64,000 nucleotides of DNA from Burhinus oedicnemus (taxonomy: Eukaryota > Chordata > Aves > Charadriiformes > Burhinidae). This document shows, piece after piece, positions 11,501 through 21,500 of this stretch (position 1 is its first letter; every line of letters begins with the position of its first letter). Under the pieces are notes generated by a model. It was not told the origin of the DNA and searched no databases. It saw only the letters and a program-made list of their open reading frames with translations. Location of the stretch: positions 1,605,947 through 1,669,946 of the forward strand of contig VFFE01007510.1 in assembly GCA_008921705.1 (NCBI GenBank), in the 5' to 3' direction. The position numbers and the translations under genes were made by a program.

Positions 11501-14424
11501 GACTCAGTGCCAGTGACTTCCCATCGGAGTCGAGCCGCTCACCTTGTGGTTAGCTGCCAGCGCTGGCTTCGACTGTCACCAGCATCCCCCAAAATCATTT
11601 TGGTTCAAGCCTATAACAACTTACCAACCTGTTAATCCCAAATGGTTCTAGACTGCTACCAATGAAAAAAAAGGCATCTAAAAGGACGGGCTCCATGGAG
11701 AGCGGCAGCTCCTGAGAGGGGATGAGGGCTTGCCCTCCATCTCTCGCCTCCCTGCCCTGCCCAGCACTGCCTGCATCCCTGGCACTGTGCTTACCAGTCT
11801 CCCACTCCCCAAATCTGGCAGCTGGCGGCGAGGGGCAGCACAGAGGCTGCTGCATTCAGAACACGCGTGGAGCTCACACTGTGGTGTGGGAAGAAGAGAC
11901 GGGACTAAGCTCAGCAGCTGCTCCCCTATGCCAGTACATGGGGAACTCTATCCCCATACTGACGTGTAACCACCAGGACTTCTCGAGAGGTTTAACTGGG
12001 ATGGAGCCACCGGCAGTACCACACTGTCCCCTCCAATGTCCCCGCTCCTGCAGCACTGGCTGGTGAACACTCACCTCGTGTGAGTCCAGAAAGCCCCTTC
12101 CCTGAACCAGTTTCCATCACAACCTGCGGAGCGGCACAGGCCAGGCCGGAGCTGAGGACGAGGGCTGGCAGGGCACAGGGGCAGGGCAGGGGGTGCAGGG
12201 GGGCCGGCAGTGCTTCCCTGAGCTTTGCGGGGCAACAGCTCCACTGCGAAACAGGATGCTGCCACGATGTACTAGTTTTCAGCTTCAACAAAATTAAGAA
12301 GCAGCCACCAATCATTTTTTGCTGTTGTGTAGCTCCAACCAAGGTTCAACACGGATAACAAGCAACACAAGTATCAATCTCAGAATCAATCCAGGTTCAG
12401 ATGGCTCGAGAGGAAAAGAACGCATCCAAAACTGTTCCAGAGTGGGCTCAGCCTGCAATTCCTCATGCCAAGTATTGCTGCAGAGGTGCTGCCAGGTTAT
12501 GCCGACCGCTGTCACCCACGAGCGACTGGCAAAGGAGATGGTCTCACTGCCCACCCTCTGCTCCTCTGGGTGCAAGGCAGCACGCACAGAGCAGCATGGA
12601 TCTTAAGGCTCTGTCCACGTTACCCGGCAGAGCAGTGCACCACCAGAGCATTTGTAGACTAAAACAAGTCTTCTTTGCACCAAAAAATACATATTTAAAA
12701 TGAGTTCTGCTTCAGTCCTTACAACCAGACTAGAGCTAGGGTGACTGACAGAAGGAGAACATCGTTTGGGTGAATTTAATCCAGAAGGATCTAGGCCACG
12801 TGTTCCTACAGCCACTTCATGATGCAAACCAAGCAGGGTAAACAGGGAAAAGAGGGACATTCCTTTAAAGCACAACCATGATTAGAACCAAAACACTGAT
12901 GTAGATGTGCCCCGACTGACATTAAAAGTAAGCAGGGACCTCCCCCTCCTCACACAATGCTCTCTCCCACCCTAACAGCGTTCCTTCCCTTGTGCCAGCA
13001 TAAAACACTCATGTGGCCACGCAGAAAACCAGACTTGGGGACTAATGTGGCTGAAAGGAAGCCTCCCCACACCCCTCCCAGCCCAGGGTGGATCACTGCC
13101 CCCATCCAGCTCACGCTGCAACTGGACAGAGAGAAGACAGGAGAAACAACAGGTCACCAAGAAGACGCGTCACTGCTTTTCTAGCAGTCCTTAAACTTAC
13201 AGCCTTAGAGGGCTATTTGAAAACATTAACTGCAATTAGCTGGGGAGGGCAAGAGATGGGAGAGCTTGTTCAGTCAGCCTCACTAGAAGACCTGCCGAAA
13301 TAAAGTTGGTCTGCTGCATTTCTGAGATTCAGTATTAGTACTTAAAAATATTTATAGTTAGGTTTTAAAATTAAAACCTAGTGGGTCAGAGATTCAGCAT
13401 GCGCCCACTCAAAATCAACGCCACCATCCTAGGAAACAGGACAAAACCATTTTTGCCTGCACAGCTCTGGATCCCACTCTGAATGACAAACACCCCTAGT
13501 TTCTTGGCCTTGAAACCTTCAGAGGAACATCTCTCAGCTTTGCAGGGATACCAATCCTCATCTAAGTGTTCGATTGCCTATCTCAAAGATGGCAGTGCCA
13601 GTGGGATAGGAAGGAAAGCTCTTCCCGGTGTTAGTAATACAACCGCTCTTAATTACTATGAGATTGCTTCACCTTAGAAAGTGCTGCTACTTCTAATGGG
13701 TACTGACATTTTACACGGGGCATTTATTCCATACAGGCCTTTTTGAGCTGACTGGGAGTTTTTAGTATGGTCTTCCTCTGCTCAGGACAGCAGTAATGCA
13801 GTCATAAGCTCCCTCTGCCCAAAGGCAACAAGGCTGGCAGGAAGCAGCAGGATTTTTCCTTAAACCTGGAAATGTTATTTCAGGGATGGGAGAGGACGGG
13901 AGGCCCACGTTTTCAGGCACGTAAACACTTTTTTCAGGACTGCAACAAAAGCTTCAAGCTAAATAAAGGCTGAGAACAGCTGCTTTGGCTTTAACTTAAG
14001 CACGTCAGTCAACTTAGACAACCTGTGAGAAAAGGCGATCTGTACTTACAAAAGGGAAGACCGCGTTAGCAAAGGGAGGAAGGGATAAAATTGTTCCCTT
14101 CCTTTGCAAACCTTTCCCACAACCCTTCCCACAAGTTTGCTGCGGCTGTTTCAGGCCTGGAGAAGGGCTTATGAGACTGAGCTTCCTCTCTCAATCTACA
14201 GTCCGGTGGGATTACCTCCTCCTGTCCCTCTGCTTGAATAAAAGTTACTTTCTGCATCAGACGCTTCTGAAGTTTCAGACAAGCAACAGTACCAAAGGGG
14301 CTCTCTCGCAGCCAGCGAGCATACAGACGCGTACTTTACCTGAATAATGGCAAGCGTTGGCTCAAGCCGAGGGTTTTCTCTCTTAAGAGAGGCCAAGGAT
14401 TTCTTTGCATTCTCAGTGATTTTG
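5412..14424 (-). CDS. MTHFD1L: MTHFD1L, mitochondrial C1-THF synthase, N-terminal part
   Basis: Six minus-strand exons (541 nt; 180 complete codons after one split base) join in frame and encode the N-terminal methylenetetrahydrofolate dehydrogenase/cyclohydrolase-like domain. Diagnostic blocks are LEPTLAIIQ, HICLPEGSS, EILRLNEDPKVQGLAL, VLNAVKPEKDVDGVSDVNLG, RLVRGDAYDCLVPP, VMELLEDLGGKTVLLVGAGG and AALQCMLQREGAATMSCQWK. The order and spacing match MTHFD1L rather than MTHFD1: Tyr and Lys residues catalytic in MTHFD1 are replaced by Ile and Asn. MTHFD1L is known as a monofunctional formate-tetrahydrofolate ligase that releases formate from mitochondria for one-carbon metabolism. The ligase domain is encoded further left, outside the window; exon 1 is unresolved near 15.3-15.5 kb. 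Confidence 0.94.
6483..6583 (-). CDS. MTHFD1L: MTHFD1L exon (DVNLGRLVRGD)
   Basis: This 101-nt exon has acceptor CACTGCAG before AGTATCT and donor GATTTAG followed by GTGAGA. It completes the split Gly, then encodes VSDVNLGRLVRGDAYDCLVP and PTVCAVMELLEDL, ending one base into a Gly codon. A T23 run (A23 on the plus strand) lies just upstream of its acceptor. Confidence 0.95.
6612..6634 (+). repeat. A23 homopolymer next to a splice acceptor
   Basis: Twenty-three A on the plus strand are T23 in the MTHFD1L transcript, beginning about 29 nt upstream of the exon at 6483-6583. Confidence 0.95.
7146..7158 (+). repeat. G13 homopolymer
   Basis: Thirteen consecutive G within a purine-rich stretch of a MTHFD1L intron; read as a C run in the transcript. 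Confidence 0.9.
7725..7849 (-). CDS. MTHFD1L: MTHFD1L exon with PEKDVDG motif
   Basis: This 125-nt exon has acceptor TTTCTAG before ATTGTCAG and donor GATGG followed by GTAAGT. It encodes IVSEILRLNEDPKVQGLALD and LPESLYSSKVLNAVKPEKDVD, plus two bases of a split Gly. KPEKDVDG is the family signature of tetrahydrofolate dehydrogenase/cyclohydrolase domains. Confidence 0.96.
7850..10392 (-). other. MTHFD1L intron
   Basis: 2.5 kb of AT-rich unique-looking sequence. No repeat family, RNA gene or exon is recognised on either strand. The open frames at 8227-8460 and 8943-9176 have no similarity I know and no splice context. Confidence 0.7.
10393..10446 (-). CDS. MTHFD1L: MTHFD1L 54-nt exon
   Basis: This 54-nt exon of 18 codons, phase 0, has acceptor TTGGCAG before GTTGGTC and donor GATGAG followed by GTAAAT. 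It encodes VGLRVIHICLPEGSSKDE. The intron separating it from the previous exon is only 77 nt, close to the minimum for vertebrates. Confidence 0.93.
10524..10574 (-). CDS. MTHFD1L: MTHFD1L 51-nt exon over former active-site helix
   Basis: This 51-nt exon of 17 codons, phase 0, has acceptor TCCCCAAG before GCGCATA and donor AAAGAG followed by GTAAGC. It encodes AHNDHLIQEINKDFAKE. This helix holds the catalytic Tyr and Lys in bifunctional MTHFD1; here the aligned positions read Ile and Asn, consistent with the loss of dehydrogenase activity known for MTHFD1L. Confidence 0.92.
10575..14339 (-). other. MTHFD1L intron with GC-rich block and palindrome
   Basis: 3.8 kb. The right end (13359-13380) carries a 22-bp near-perfect palindrome. 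A GC-rich block at about 11.70-12.25 kb contains G-run sequence (ggggcagggcagggggtgca) and many short open frames but no supported exon. The remainder is unremarkable. Confidence 0.65.
13359..13380. repeat. 22-bp near-perfect palindrome
   Basis: TAGGTTTTA, a 4-base centre AAAT, then TAAAACCTA: the two 9-base arms are exact reverse complements. It could form a small hairpin or cruciform; no function is assigned. Confidence 0.85.
14340..14424 (-). CDS. MTHFD1L: MTHFD1L exon (probable exon 2)
   Basis: This 85-nt exon has acceptor GTGTTGCAG before CAAAATC and donor ATTCAG followed by GTAAAG. It completes one codon, then encodes KITENAKKSLASLKRENP and RLEPTLAIIQ. It needs an upstream exon ending two bases into a codon. 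The LAIIQ strand begins the dehydrogenase-like fold. Confidence 0.92.
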
Positions 14425-15299
14425 CTGCAACACAGTAATAACAGGCAAATCTTTAACAAAACATTTCTAACATCAGTCAGCAGAAACCTGTATTAGTCAG
14501 CAATATGGAATAAATGCTTAGGCATGTGCGCTTTTAATCACCAAAAATTACTTATGGATGTAAACTGTGAAGGCTGGCATTCAGCAGGCTGGTCCAGAAA
14601 ACCTTAACAGCCCCAAATACCTTTGTTTTACAGCTGCATGCGTCATTGCTCCGACATGCCCAGAACTTTATAGCTGGCCTATACCATTTCATGGGAAGGC
14701 TTGTCCAGCCCTACTGTGGGAAGCGCAGCCGGGATCTACTGCCCCGAGCCCTCGGCTCAGGTGGCTCCTTCGTGTCCACGTACCATGTGGCCCTGACACC
14801 TGGGGCCTCTGCAGCTCAACGCGGGCACCGCCAGCCCTAACACAGCGACCGCACCACTTCTCATGGACGCTGTTCAAAACCGCGGGCAGCAGGGAGACAG
14901 AGGAGCTCTGTTTGCCACGCCGCTTCTTGGAAAGACCAGCAGCAGCCAGGCACTGGAAACATTTTCTGGATAAGCGGCTGCTGGCTCTCCTCTGTTACCT
15001 TCTGCACACGCAGATGATACTTACCCAGCACGGGGAGGAGGAGACCCCCGCTGAAAGATGTCTGTCTGTCTGTCTGTCCCCCGCCATCAGGCAGGACTAA
15101 CGGAGGAAAACACAGCCTAGAGCCGTTTTTCCCTACCTCGTACATACCCTCCCCCTTGCAGAAGCCAATGACCAATTCAGGTCAATGCCGTGGCAGACAA
15201 ACTGTCCCAGCTGAACTGGAACGGACTGGCGGGGGGGGAGGAGAGAAGCGACGAGGGACGACACGCGTTTCCCAGGCACACGTCCACGCGCAGCCTCAC
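14425..15299 (-). other. MTHFD1L presumed intron 1
   Basis: 875 bp of GC-moderate sequence between the candidate exon 1 donor and exon 2. A short (TCTG)n tract (gtctgtctgtctgtc) is at about 15061-15075. A plus-strand frame of 177 codons (14567-15100) has no recognisable domain and runs antisense to the gene. Confidence 0.6.
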
Positions 15300-15415
15300 C
15301 TGAGCCACCGCCACGTAACGCCCCCGCTGCTCCCCCTCAAAACGCCGGAATCAAAAGCCACGGCATGCGTGGCGGCGGCGGCGGCGGGGGGGGCGGGGGG
15401 AAGGAACGGGACACT
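15300..15415 (-). CDS. MTHFD1L: Candidate MTHFD1L exon 1 (3' part, start codon unresolved)
   Basis: A consensus donor (GGCTCAG followed by GTGAGG) ends at 15300 and leaves the two-base phase that exon 2 requires. The matching frame is open from 15415 and reads about 38 residues, including a Pro/Ala-rich start and GGVTWRWL before the junction. A TAA at 15416-15418 closes the frame upstream, and no in-frame ATG lies between. Either the real start is in the gap region or another exon, or the G-run block contains a sequence error. Residue similarity to the known transit peptide is not convincing. Confidence 0.35.
15371..15400 (+). repeat. GGC-repeat / G-run block in MTHFD1L CpG region
   Basis: Five GGC units run into G8, C and G6 on the plus strand. 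It lies in the candidate exon 1 and is a likely place for sequencing or assembly length errors. Confidence 0.85.
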
Positions 15416-15462
15416 TTAGTACGAGGTCGCCTCCCCTCCCTGCTGGAGCATCCCCCCGCCCC

Positions 15463-15482
15463 NNNNNNNNNNNNNNNNNNNN
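15463..15482. other. Assembly gap (20 N)
   Basis: Twenty N bases lie between two C-rich runs inside the presumed MTHFD1L promoter. The true missing length is unknown. GC-rich first exons are often lost from bird assemblies, so coding sequence for the mitochondrial targeting peptide may be missing here. Confidence 0.98.
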
Positions 15483-15550
15483 CCCCCCCAACTCCACTGA
15501 TCGCATGAGATGCGAGTTAGCGCTCCCCTAGCCGTCTGAACAAATCTAGA

Positions 15551-16199
15551 GGTGCGCGGGTAAAGCACAGATTTAACTTCTATTCATATTTACAATACTT
15601 TACAAGCTATATTAAATAAATACGGGCTCTGCTACGGCATCTTAAATATGTACAACATTAATTCTCAGTCGGGTTTTACTAGACAGACGCGGGTCCTATC
15701 ACAGTGGACTGTAACAAGTATCCCTGTGGTACGAGCCAGTAAGTACCGTGACCAACCAGCCCTCAAAATAAAAATTCCTAGCCAATGCAAGATACGTGCG
15801 GTAAATAATTTAACCCATTCTAACAAATTCAAGTCCTTAACTCTTAGTCTACAAGTAATTAGCCGTACGCTGATAGCTTCAGGTTATGGTAGCCAATGTA
15901 GTAAATAGTCGGCTGTTCTGGAAGTACAGTGCTCTGTAACTGAGGGGAGTGATATGTGATTAGCAAAAATAGTATTTCAATTAAACTCCTTTAATTAGTG
16001 ATATGTTTAACCTGGTACTGGCTTTATCCACGTTATCTGAAGAATTTAAGCACCAAAAAAGAACAACAGTCACACAAGATGATCAGTGTAGACATATTTT
16101 GGCTTTCCTTTAGGTACAATGTTTTCAAGTAACAGAATCCAAAGCTGTGCAATGAAGATGATTAAGGGGAGTAAATATGCATCGTATCGGAAAGCCTGT
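15551..16199. other. Spacer between PLEKHG1 3' end and MTHFD1L promoter
   Basis: About 650 bp of mostly AT-rich sequence without a credible gene. It contains a minus-strand ATTAAA (15990-15995) and a TGTAAATA motif (15587-15594), so part may be an extended PLEKHG1 3'UTR. The first 30 bases on the MTHFD1L side keep several CpGs. Confidence 0.6.
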
Positions 16200-17462
16200 T
16201 CTCATTGTAAATGGCAGCATTTATTCTATACATTATTTGCAAAAGAATGGAATGTTTTCTCATTTTTAAGCTACTTTGATTGTACATAAATTGGATTCAA
16301 TTCAGCCCTGGCTGGTTTAGAGAATAGGTATTTTACCCTTCTCTGCCAGGAAAGGTAATTTCCTACTACGGGAGACACACTCCCCTGAACCAGCAGTATC
16401 GCTGAGCCATCCGATGGGCCAAACATGCCACGTGATTGATACTTCACCCAAGCATCTCGCCAAGCCCCATTCTCTCTTGGGGTTACTGACTTCAGGACTC
16501 GAATGAATACATGGCAGGCCACTGTGTATAACACACCGCTACTTGACAAACTCACACCCGGTGGCTTTCCACTGCTGGGCTCCGAGTGACAAGATACTCA
16601 AATTTTGTCTGCCTGTCACAAACACTAACATCGCTGGAGGTACCAAACTCAGCCGAGCCATCTTCACAAGCAGTGGAGCTCCCCTTCTATTGCCCAAAAC
16701 ATCCTCCAGGCAAGAAGTGTGCCACATGCACAGATTCACACAAAAAGCTGTCACTGCCCATCCTCTGCCTGCTACGCAGTTACAGAAAGTAGAAGAGGCT
16801 TCAGACACAGAGCTGTCGGTCTAGCACCCCTCACAACCATTAGGACTAGATTTCGTTTAAAACATAAGAAGCCTGTAATGTAGCATATGCATTGGTCCCA
16901 CACACTTGGAATCTGTCTGTTGAAATGTAACGTGCAAAAAGTATGTGCAATTGCACACGTAGCATGTTGGCGTAATTACCAGAACCCTGCTCAGAAATCT
17001 GCACAGTCACAGGAGTGGCTGCTCAGCTAAATGCTCCCATATGTAATGAGAGTAATCATGTGGGTATTTTGGACGCAGAACATGGGTTGCCAATGCAAAA
17101 ATCCAAATACTAAGGTTTCCAGACAATAAAATGGTTTAAGATTCAAATGGCATCACGCCTGGTTCGATGGTAAGTGTCAAAGGGTAACACACTTAACAAG
17201 GGAAGAGATGCACAGGTTAAAGAGGAGTTGAGAAGTCCACCTGCACTACGGAGTGAGACCCTAGACACAGTGCACATGTGGCCTTTTTCACTTCCAGGAT
17301 TCTAAACCATTCCAAAAAAGATACATTTCATATCTATTTACAATATTACTGTGATACAATGCCTGATTGTGTAATATTACAGAAATACATGATGCCAGTA
17401 CTGATTGTCCTAGTATATACTCTGTCACGATAAGGCAGTACAGCTAGAAATTACTGAAAGCA
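16200..17462 (-). other. PLEKHG1: PLEKHG1 3' untranslated region (end uncertain)
   Basis: This AT-rich, ORF-poor sequence follows the stop codon. The nearest canonical signal in the right orientation is AATAAA (plus-strand tttatt) at 16220-16225, which would place cleavage near 16200. A weaker ATTAAA is at 15990-15995. A Pumilio-type TGTAAATA (plus-strand tatttaca) is at 17335-17342. AU-rich sequence with a second TGTAAATA at 15587-15594 suggests that a longer 3'UTR reaching about 15.57 kb is possible. Confidence 0.5.
16220..16225 (-). terminator. Candidate PLEKHG1 poly(A) signal AATAAA
   Basis: The plus strand reads tttatt, which is AATAAA on the transcribed strand, 1.24 kb after the stop codon. 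It is the first canonical hexamer I found in this orientation after the stop. The alternative ATTAAA lies at 15990-15995. No transcript evidence is available, so use of either is inferred. Confidence 0.4.
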
Positions 17463-18562
17463 TCAAGCAAAGCTACTTGAACTGAGACACTGAAACTTTT
17501 CCCTTAAAGACTGGACGATATTCTGCTGATTAGGAGACGGCACTCTCCACAGGTAGTCGTTCAGTTTATCCGAATCACTATATGCAGTCAGATATGGGGT
17601 AAGCACGTGTTTGCTGCTGGTGGACTTTGCAGGAGTACAAGAGACAGTTTTGCCACAGAGCATTTCAGAAGGAGCAGCGTCTGCGCTACGCAGTTTAGGA
17701 TCTGATTTCCTTGTTTGGTTCTGAGACATCTCCAAGTCAGATCCCTCATCTTCGGACTTTATTTCAACATAGTCATCATCATCCCCTTCTTCTTCAGTAT
17801 CCTTGAAATTAGAAAAATAGTTCTGCGTGGCCATCTGTGCCGTCAGAGGGGAGGCCCTGTTCACTCTCAGGACCTTTTGAGAATCCTGCAGAATCATATC
17901 TGAACAGTTTTCAGGGATCTGCTTTCTCATATCAGGCCCCGTACATCCCGAAGCAATACCCGGCGTTTGATGGCTGTTGAATCGGAAGTTCCTATTCAAA
18001 TGGAGCTTTTTCTTGTCCATTTCATTAGGATATACGATTGCTTCTCCAGACCTGTTGACCACAATTGAGGAAGACGACTGCGACCTGCTGTACGCCTGTG
18101 GTTTTACATTGCTCACTCTTCTCCCGAGGGAGTTATAGATCTGATCCTGATGTAAATTTTCTTTGTTCGGTTGGCTTATAATGGCGCTCCATCTCTGCGC
18201 CGGGACATGCAAACGGTTAGAAATCTGAAGGGAAGGCACCAAGCCAGCTGATGGCAACTGCTTTGAATTGCTTTTTGTACCAGCTTCTGTATACGAGCTC
18301 TTGGACTTGGGGTCTTGGGATTCAGGCCATGGAGCGAAGTCGGCCAGCTCACCATTACTGTAGGTAGAATGCAAAAGCCAATCCTCTGCTCTTGAGCATT
18401 CACTGGCAGCCTGGGAACGGGGAGGAGACGCAGCCACAGGCGTGGAATACCGCCCAGCTGATGACTCCTGAGAGGTAGCCCAGGCTTCCTTTTGGACCTT
18501 GGGTGAACTTTCTCTAAAGACGATTTGGTCATAAAGCTGGGAATATTCAGCTATTCTGGCAC
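17463..18562 (-). CDS. PLEKHG1: PLEKHG1 last coding exon
   Basis: This 1,100-nt exon has acceptor CCTTTCTAG before GTGCCAGAA and a stop codon at 17463-17465. It encodes 365 residues beginning [15 protein letters not shown], after a Gly codon completed across the junction. It includes [27 protein letters not shown] [69 protein letters not shown] and the end [16 protein letters not shown]. The acidic block and the conserved C-terminus are diagnostic for PLEKHG1. No domain of known fold is seen. Confidence 0.97.
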
Positions 18563-21500
18563 CTAGAAAGGAGAGAGAATTAACTTAGCAGAGGCAAGCT
18601 ATCCATTTGAATGAGTCGTGAAAATTTAAAAATCCCCAAATGCTTTCTATTGGTGAAAAGAAAAGTTTACAGCCGTGTCAATACCTTCAGCATCAACAAA
18701 GTAACATGAAACAATGGAAGCTGGAAGACCCACGCATTGCACTGCATTTCAGTACACCGCATTGAAAAAAAGAAGCATAAAATGTCTTGCAACAGTGAAC
18801 AGTCATACAGGACACAATATAGCACAAGGTTCAAATAATACGCTTCTTGTTTCTTGTTAAAATGGAAAAGAACATTCTGAAAATGGCCTGGTAAATAAGA
18901 TATTTAGGGACTTTTATAAATAACACAAGGCAGCAAGAACAATGCTCTAGCCCATGGAGTCCCCTGGCTCCAGTCTCCAATTTGCTTCAATTGACTGCAG
19001 ACAAAAGTAGTTCAAAAGCTGTTGCATATCCACAACTTTGCAAATTCATTAGACCATAAAGACCAGCTCTTTCTTATCTGACCCCACTCCTTATAAGTGT
19101 TGTGGACGATACCTGAGCAAACCTACATGACTTATTCGAAGGTGAACATACCTGAAAATACACCTTTTTAGTCAAACTCTGAAGATCACACTATTAAAGA
19201 ACTACTTTTCTGTAAAGAGGCCAATAGTGCTTCACACATAAGTTCTATTTCCAGCCTAAGCTGAACTGATCTTTCCTGACACTACCCCATTATTTATTCC
19301 CAATTTTATCAAGTAACAACAAGGATTTATTGTGATACAAAGGACTATTCATGTTAGAAGCAGTCACAGAAAACTGATTTCAGTGGTAACACAGAAAAAG
19401 AAATACTGATACTCAACTAGTAAGGTGGGGAAAACTGATAATCTTCCGATTCAGTACAAAAATTTCATTGAAAGTTACTAAAGAAACATTATCTGTATAG
19501 AATATATATTTGACATACCAATAGCAGGACCACCTTGTTTCTTCTCCTCCAGAATGGCAGCAAGATCTTTGTGTTTCAGTTTTTGTTGTCTGCTAGCTGG
19601 CTGTTCCTGCTCTGGACTTTTAACTTTCAAAAGCTGGTTAGCCTTCTTAATTTTTTGACTGTACTGCCTTGCCATCATAAAAACTTTGTTCTTTGTTTTA
19701 TCCACAACAGCCAAGTCATTTTCCATGCCCTCTGTATGCGCATTGGACAGAACACTATTGGCAGATTCGTATGGGCTGTCTACAAAAGGCATCTCACTGG
19801 AGAAAGAAGATCTGTTCAGACTCATAAAAGAGTTCTCCTTGCACAGTGTAGTGTCTTCAAGCCTAAAATTAGCCTCGCTTAAGGTGGCAGCCCTGGGCTT
19901 CACAGTTTTAGGGAAAATAGGAGTTTCTGGTAGAGAGAGAGTAGACAGTGAGTACTCTACATCTTTACTCAGTTCAGGTGTACTACCAGCAAGCAACCTT
20001 TCCTGCATATCATCTTTACAAACAGGAAATGCTGCAAGGAGACGGTCTCTTGTCTTTTCCTCATTCTTCTTGATATAGTTCTCCAGGTCATTCCAAATCT
20101 CATCTACTTCCTCCGAGAGTTTATCTGCTGCAGACTTATGGGAGAGTGAATCCGAATTGGAGGAGCTATCTACTAAGCTCAAATAGTCATTGTCAACAGG
20201 AACACGATGGTAAGGACTTTCATCTTCACTGAACTGGAGACTCTCTTCAGAAACAAACTGCCGTAGATTGTCACAACATGCAAAGTCTTTTTCCAGGCCC
20301 AGAAAACTCCGCCTTTTAGAGCATTTTAAGGGGTCACATTTAAAATTCAATAGTGGTGTTTCTGGAAGCACTATGGTGTCATAGACGTTGTCTTCAACGA
20401 TCCTGAGCTCATCCAAACTTGAAGTAGGTGCTTCTCTACTGAGTAGTATCTCATCCCTACTAGTGCAAATGGAGGCCCTATTTTGATTTGCTGTCCTCTT
20501 TTTGGAGGGTGAAGCTAAGTTGCTTTTGTTTTCAGCCTCGTAGAGAGAGTCTCTAGCAGATCTCTGGGGACCACGGTCTGTCTCCTCCCTTCTTGTCAGA
20601 CCCATCAGCTTTAAGTCTTCATAGCTTATATTATCATAAACATGTTCAATATCATCGATGGTCAGCTCCTCTGAAGATTCGGGATATGCATTCATGCTGC
20701 TCACCTCTGCTCTCTTCGCTTCTCTTCGAGAACTGCGCTCCCCGATTTTATACCTTGTGCTGGCTGGACACGTGTTACTTTCACCAGCACTACTGGCCCG
20801 CCGAACAATTTTGTGACGAGTGGGGCTGGAAGTCTCATTTTGATGCACTACCCCCAAGTGCCAGCTGCATGGACGCCCAGAAGAACCCCTCCTTTCTCCA
20901 CCAACAGCTGAACTAGCATTGGATGTAGACATCGATGGTACAAACATCTGGTAATCGTCTTCGTCATCTTCATTCTCATAAGGTGGACGGCGGCTGGGAA
21001 ACAATGCCTGCCTGATCTGATGGTCAGTCCAAATGTTTCTAACAGAGGTACTTCCCCCCAGGATATTCATGATTAGTGAGTCGCTCTGGGGCGTGCTGAA
21101 TTGTCTAGGCAACTGTGGCTGTCTAGCTGCGCAGGAAAATGGAAGATTGGTATTCAACTGGGTTGACTCTTCATCTGAAGGGTCCTTGGAGCTCTGTGGA
21201 GATTTGAAATATGCAATAACATTAGCCTATCCCCTGCAATAATACAGCGATTCCCTCCATTCATAGAACCACTACAGCACCAGGGTGTCCCACAGCACGG
21301 AGTCAGGTGGAGATGGGCAGGATGAGCAGGCTCCTTGCTAGAGAGCCAAGGAACCAAGGTGGCAATGCCAGACTACTTTGCCTCCTAATCCTTACCATGG
21401 CTCAGAGTTCACTCTTGGCATTTAATAACAACTTACTTAAAATACAAGACACTGGCTCATGCTAGCACCTGCGTAATTAAAGGCAAATTTGTTTGGCAGG

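Larger units (their letters stand above)
15180..15550 (-). promoter_or_regulatory. MTHFD1L: CpG-rich MTHFD1L promoter / first-exon region, interrupted by gap
   Basis: This stretch is far richer in G, C and CpG than its surroundings (for example gcgacgagggacgacacgcg, and a GGC/G-run block at 15371-15400) and lies immediately upstream of MTHFD1L exon 2. That is typical of a housekeeping-gene CpG-island promoter. The 20-N gap sits inside it, flanked by C runs, so transcription start and N-terminus cannot be fixed. Confidence 0.7.

Noticed and set aside
14567..15100. Plus-strand 177-codon open frame near the MTHFD1L promoter, considered as a divergent gene
   Set aside because: No recognisable domain, no conserved block, and it lies in presumed intron 1 rather than upstream of the promoter.
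14861..15175. Minus-strand frame with a donor (TACGAG followed by GTAGGG), considered as MTHFD1L exon 1
   Set aside because: It ends in phase 0, while exon 2 needs a donor two bases into a codon, and the sequence does not resemble a transit peptide.
19686..20078. Plus-strand open frames over the large PLEKHG1 exon (also 20593-20916)
   Set aside because: Antisense shadows of a 1.7-kb coding exon.
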